64,000 nt of DNA from Nocardioides kongjuensis (GTDB taxonomy: Bacteria > Actinomycetota > Actinomycetes > Propionibacteriales > Nocardioidaceae), in contig NZ_JACCBF010000001.1 of the NCBI RefSeq assembly GCF_013409625.1, forward strand, positions 4,529,001-4,593,000, read 5' to 3'. Made by a program: the position numbers and the translations under genes. Of the stretch, positions 62,158 to 64,000 are shown piece after piece. Each line of letters starts with the position of its first letter. Within the stretch, counting starts at the first letter, position 1. The notes below the pieces were generated by a model that ran no database searches, was not told the origin of the DNA, and worked only from the letters and a program-made list of their open reading frames with translations.

Positions 62158-62643
62158 TCAGCCGTCGGCGTCGGCGACGTCCCTGCGCAGACGCACCTCG
62201 ACCTGGTCGTCCTCGAGCTGGTGACCGGCCGCGCACACGACGCGCAACCCGGCCGGCTGGCCGCAGCCTGCGTGCGCGAGCTCCAGCTGGTCGGAGCCGT
62301 CGGTGTGCTTCGCGCCCCAGGCGAACAGCCCCATCACCACCGGCACCAGATCGGTCCCGGCCGGGGTCAGCACATACTCGTCGCGGGTGCGGGCGCCGTC
62401 CGCCTGGTAGGGACGGCGCTCCAGCAGGCCGGCGTCGGCCAGCGCCTTGAGGTGGGTGGAGGCGGTGGCGGGCGCCACCCCGACCCGGGTGACGAAGTCG
62501 TCGAAGCGGCGGGTGCCGTAGTGCGCCTCGCGCATGAGCAGCATCGCCGGCCGCGAGCCCACCACGGCCATCGCCTTCTCGATGGGGCAGTGCCCCACCG
62601 GCGACCAGACCGTGCGGTCGTCCAGCGGTGCGTGCAGCTGCAT
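62158..62643 (-). CDS. HxlR family regulator
   Basis: A 161-residue MarR/HxlR-type winged-helix regulator. The family pattern CPIEKAMAVVGSRPAMLLMRE and FDDFVTRVGVAPATASTHLKAL then LTPAGTDLVPV is clear. The ATG at 62643 is supported by GAGGTGG; a GTG at 62652 is possible. The C-terminal extension of about 45 residues, with Cys/His (GCGQPAGLRVVCAAGH), is not part of the minimal family and could bind metal or sense redox. It is divergent from the thiolase. Confidence 0.87.
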   Translation of the reverse strand: MQLHAPLDDRTVWSPVGHCPIEKAMAVVGSRPAMLLMREAHYGTRRFDDFVTRVGVAPATASTHLKALADAGLLERRPYQADGARTRDEYVLTPAGTDLVPVVMGLFAWGAKHTDGSDQLELAHAGCGQPAGLRVVCAAGHQLEDDQVEVRLRRDVADADG

Positions 62644-62674
62644 GTCGTCCACCTCACTCGAGCTTCACTCGGAT

Positions 62675-62736
62675 CTGACTTCAGGAATCTGTAGTCAGAG
62701 CGTAGCGTTCCCCTCCTGACTTCAAATTCATGAAGT
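62675..62736. promoter_or_regulatory. two dyads between HxlR and thiolase
   Basis: CTGACT-N12-AGTCAG (62675-62698) and ACTTCA-AATTCA-TGAAGT (62719-62736) are both perfect 6-bp inverted repeats. CTGACTTCA occurs in direct copies at 62675 and 62716, 41 bases (about four turns) apart. They are A/T-rich islands and strong HxlR operator candidates for both promoters. Confidence 0.58.
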
Positions 62737-62756
62737 AGATCCCTGAGGAGGGCACC

Positions 62757-63923
62757 ATGAACACAGCTGTCATCGTCGACGCGGTCCGCACCCCGCTCGC
62801 CAAGGGCAAGCCCACGGGCGCCTACGCCGACATCCACCCCGTCGACCTGCACGCCGCCTCGCTGCGGGCGATCGTCGAGCGCACCGGCATCGACCCGGCC
62901 GGGATCGACGACGTCATCAGCGGTGCCGTCGGGCAGGTCGGGGAGCAGTCGGGCAACACCGCGCGGTGGGCCCTGCTCGCGGCCGGCTACCCGGAGAGCG
63001 TGCCCGGTGTGACCGTCGACCGCCAGTGCGGCAGCAGCCAGCAGGCCCTGCACTTCGCCGCGCAGGGCGTCATCGCCGGTGCGTACGACGTCGTGGTCGC
63101 CTCCGGCATCGAGTCGATGAGCCGCATCCCGATCGGCAGCCAGACCCTCGGCAGGGACTTCCGCGGCCCCCGGGTCGACGCCCGGTACGGCGGGGCCCTG
63201 GTGCCCCAGGGCATCAGCGCCGAGCTGATCGCGCAGAAGTGGAACCTCTCGCGCGCCCAGCTCGACGAGTACTCCGCGATGTCGCACGAGCGGGCCGCGC
63301 GGGCCTGGAAGGACGGCCTGATCGACAGCCAGGTCACCTTCGTCAACGACCTGCACACCGACGAGACGATCCGGCCCGGCACGACCCCGGAGGTCCTCGC
63401 CGGCCTCCGCCCGGCCTTCCGCAACGAGGACTGGGCCGCGGCGTACCCGACGATCGACTGGAAGGTCACCGCCGGCAACAGCTCCCCGGTCAACGACGGC
63501 TCCGCAGCCGTCCTGGTCACCTCCGAGGACGCCGCCACCCGCCTCGGCCTGAGGCCGCGGGCCCGGGTGCACTCCTTCGCCGTGGTCGGCGACGACCCGG
63601 TCCTGATGCTCACCGGCATCATCCCCGCCACGCACAAGGTCCTCGACCGGGCAGGCCTGACGATGGCCGACATCGACGCGTTCGAGGTCAACGAGGCCTT
63701 CGCCTCCGTGGTCCTGGCCTGGCAGGCCGAGACCGGCGCCGACCTGGAGAAGGTCAACGTCAACGGGGGTGCCATCGCCATCGGTCACCCGCTGGGCGCG
63801 TCCGGTGCTCGGCTGACGACCAGCCTGCTCAACACCCTCGAGCAGCGCGGCGGCCGTTACGGCCTCCAGGTCATGTGCGAGGCGGGCGGCCTCGCCAACG
63901 CCACCGTCATCGAACGCCTCTGA
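62757..63923 (+). CDS. acetyl-CoA acetyltransferase (thiolase)
   Basis: A 388-residue thiolase with the nucleophilic Cys in DRQCGSSQQ (residue 91), GGAIAIGHPLGASGAR and the second Cys in VMCEAGGLANA. ATG behind GAGGAG in the gap with the dyads. It is divergent from HxlR, which likely controls it. The DRQCGSSQQ motif is typical of the large actinobacterial fadA-like group used in lipid and aromatic side-chain degradation. Confidence 0.92.
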   Translation: MNTAVIVDAVRTPLAKGKPTGAYADIHPVDLHAASLRAIVERTGIDPAGIDDVISGAVGQVGEQSGNTARWALLAAGYPESVPGVTVDRQCGSSQQALHFAAQGVIAGAYDVVVASGIESMSRIPIGSQTLGRDFRGPRVDARYGGALVPQGISAELIAQKWNLSRAQLDEYSAMSHERAARAWKDGLIDSQVTFVNDLHTDETIRPGTTPEVLAGLRPAFRNEDWAAAYPTIDWKVTAGNSSPVNDGSAAVLVTSEDAATRLGLRPRARVHSFAVVGDDPVLMLTGIIPATHKVLDRAGLTMADIDAFEVNEAFASVVLAWQAETGADLEKVNVNGGAIAIGHPLGASGARLTTSLLNTLEQRGGRYGLQVMCEAGGLANATVIERL

Positions 63924-64000
63924 CCCGTCAGCGCCTGACCGCGATCGTCCTCGTGCTCGGCGTCGGGTCCCACGTGGTCCCGGCGCCGGCCCGGACGTAC

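Noticed and set aside
63924..64000. Possible start of another gene at the right edge
   Set aside because: The plus frame reads a short hydrophobic stretch and the minus frame a short Arg-rich tail. There are too few codons to support either.

Overview
The window looks like chromosomal DNA of a high-GC actinobacterium, most likely in or near Nocardioidaceae (Nocardioides-like). The evidence is very GC-rich codons, many GTG starts, four-base ATGA/GTGA gene overlaps, a mycobacterial-type SOS box, a DUF222/HNH gene of the 13E12 kind and many actinobacterial catabolic families. No rRNA, tRNA, CRISPR array, transposase or phage gene was found. Almost everything is accessory carbon or nitrogen catabolism with its own regulators.

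Region A (about 1.7-16.5 kb) is a bacterial microcompartment (BMC) locus of the Rhodococcus/Mycobacterium (RMM, aminoacetone / 1-amino-2-propanol) type. On the minus strand it runs class III aminotransferase-fold enzyme, acylating aldehyde dehydrogenase, tandem shell protein, a 171-residue protein with an encapsulation-like helix, pentamer vertex protein, hexamer shell protein, second tandem shell protein, APH-family kinase, short-chain dehydrogenase and a GntR/UTRA regulator. An APC permease is divergent from it. A further operon (small subunit plus SSS symporter, M20 hydrolase, SDR) lies beyond a LuxR regulator. A dre-like operator (TGGTC-T-GACCA type) occurs before the gntR gene, four times in the aminotransferase/permease gap, and before the SSS operon, which suggests one regulon.

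Region B (16.8-23.2 kb) is an AraC regulator followed by nitrilase-fold hydrolase, DUF2848 protein, HpaB-type flavin monooxygenase, cupin, flavin reductase and MFS transporter. It reads as a tightly coupled catabolic operon of unknown substrate. Region C (23.2-28.1 kb) has an amidase translationally coupled to an agmatine-deiminase-family gene, two TetR regulators and proC. Region D (28.1-30.6 kb) has two small membrane proteins, a DUF222/HNH gene under a predicted SOS box, and a non-coding stretch with a duplicated 72-bp element.

Region E (30.6-57 kb) is a large dispersed catabolic system. It holds a split ABC importer, a HAPMO-like Baeyer-Villiger monooxygenase flanked by two alpha/beta hydrolases, SDRs, acyl-CoA dehydrogenase, ADP-forming acyl-CoA synthetase, a three-piece biotin carboxylase system with a free-standing BCCP, an MDR reductase, a thiolase, a complete class I P450 system and an aldo/keto reductase. 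A LysR-type box (CTATC-N5-GATAG) is placed before most of these operons, twice followed at near-identical distance by a TTGACT -35 element. I infer that the LysR at 40988-41884 may control a regulon for a cyclic or aryl ketone or a related compound. The last part (57-64 kb) carries an ArsR-SulP pair, an LLM oxidoreductase with TetR, an acyl-CoA dehydrogenase, and an HxlR regulator divergent from a thiolase.
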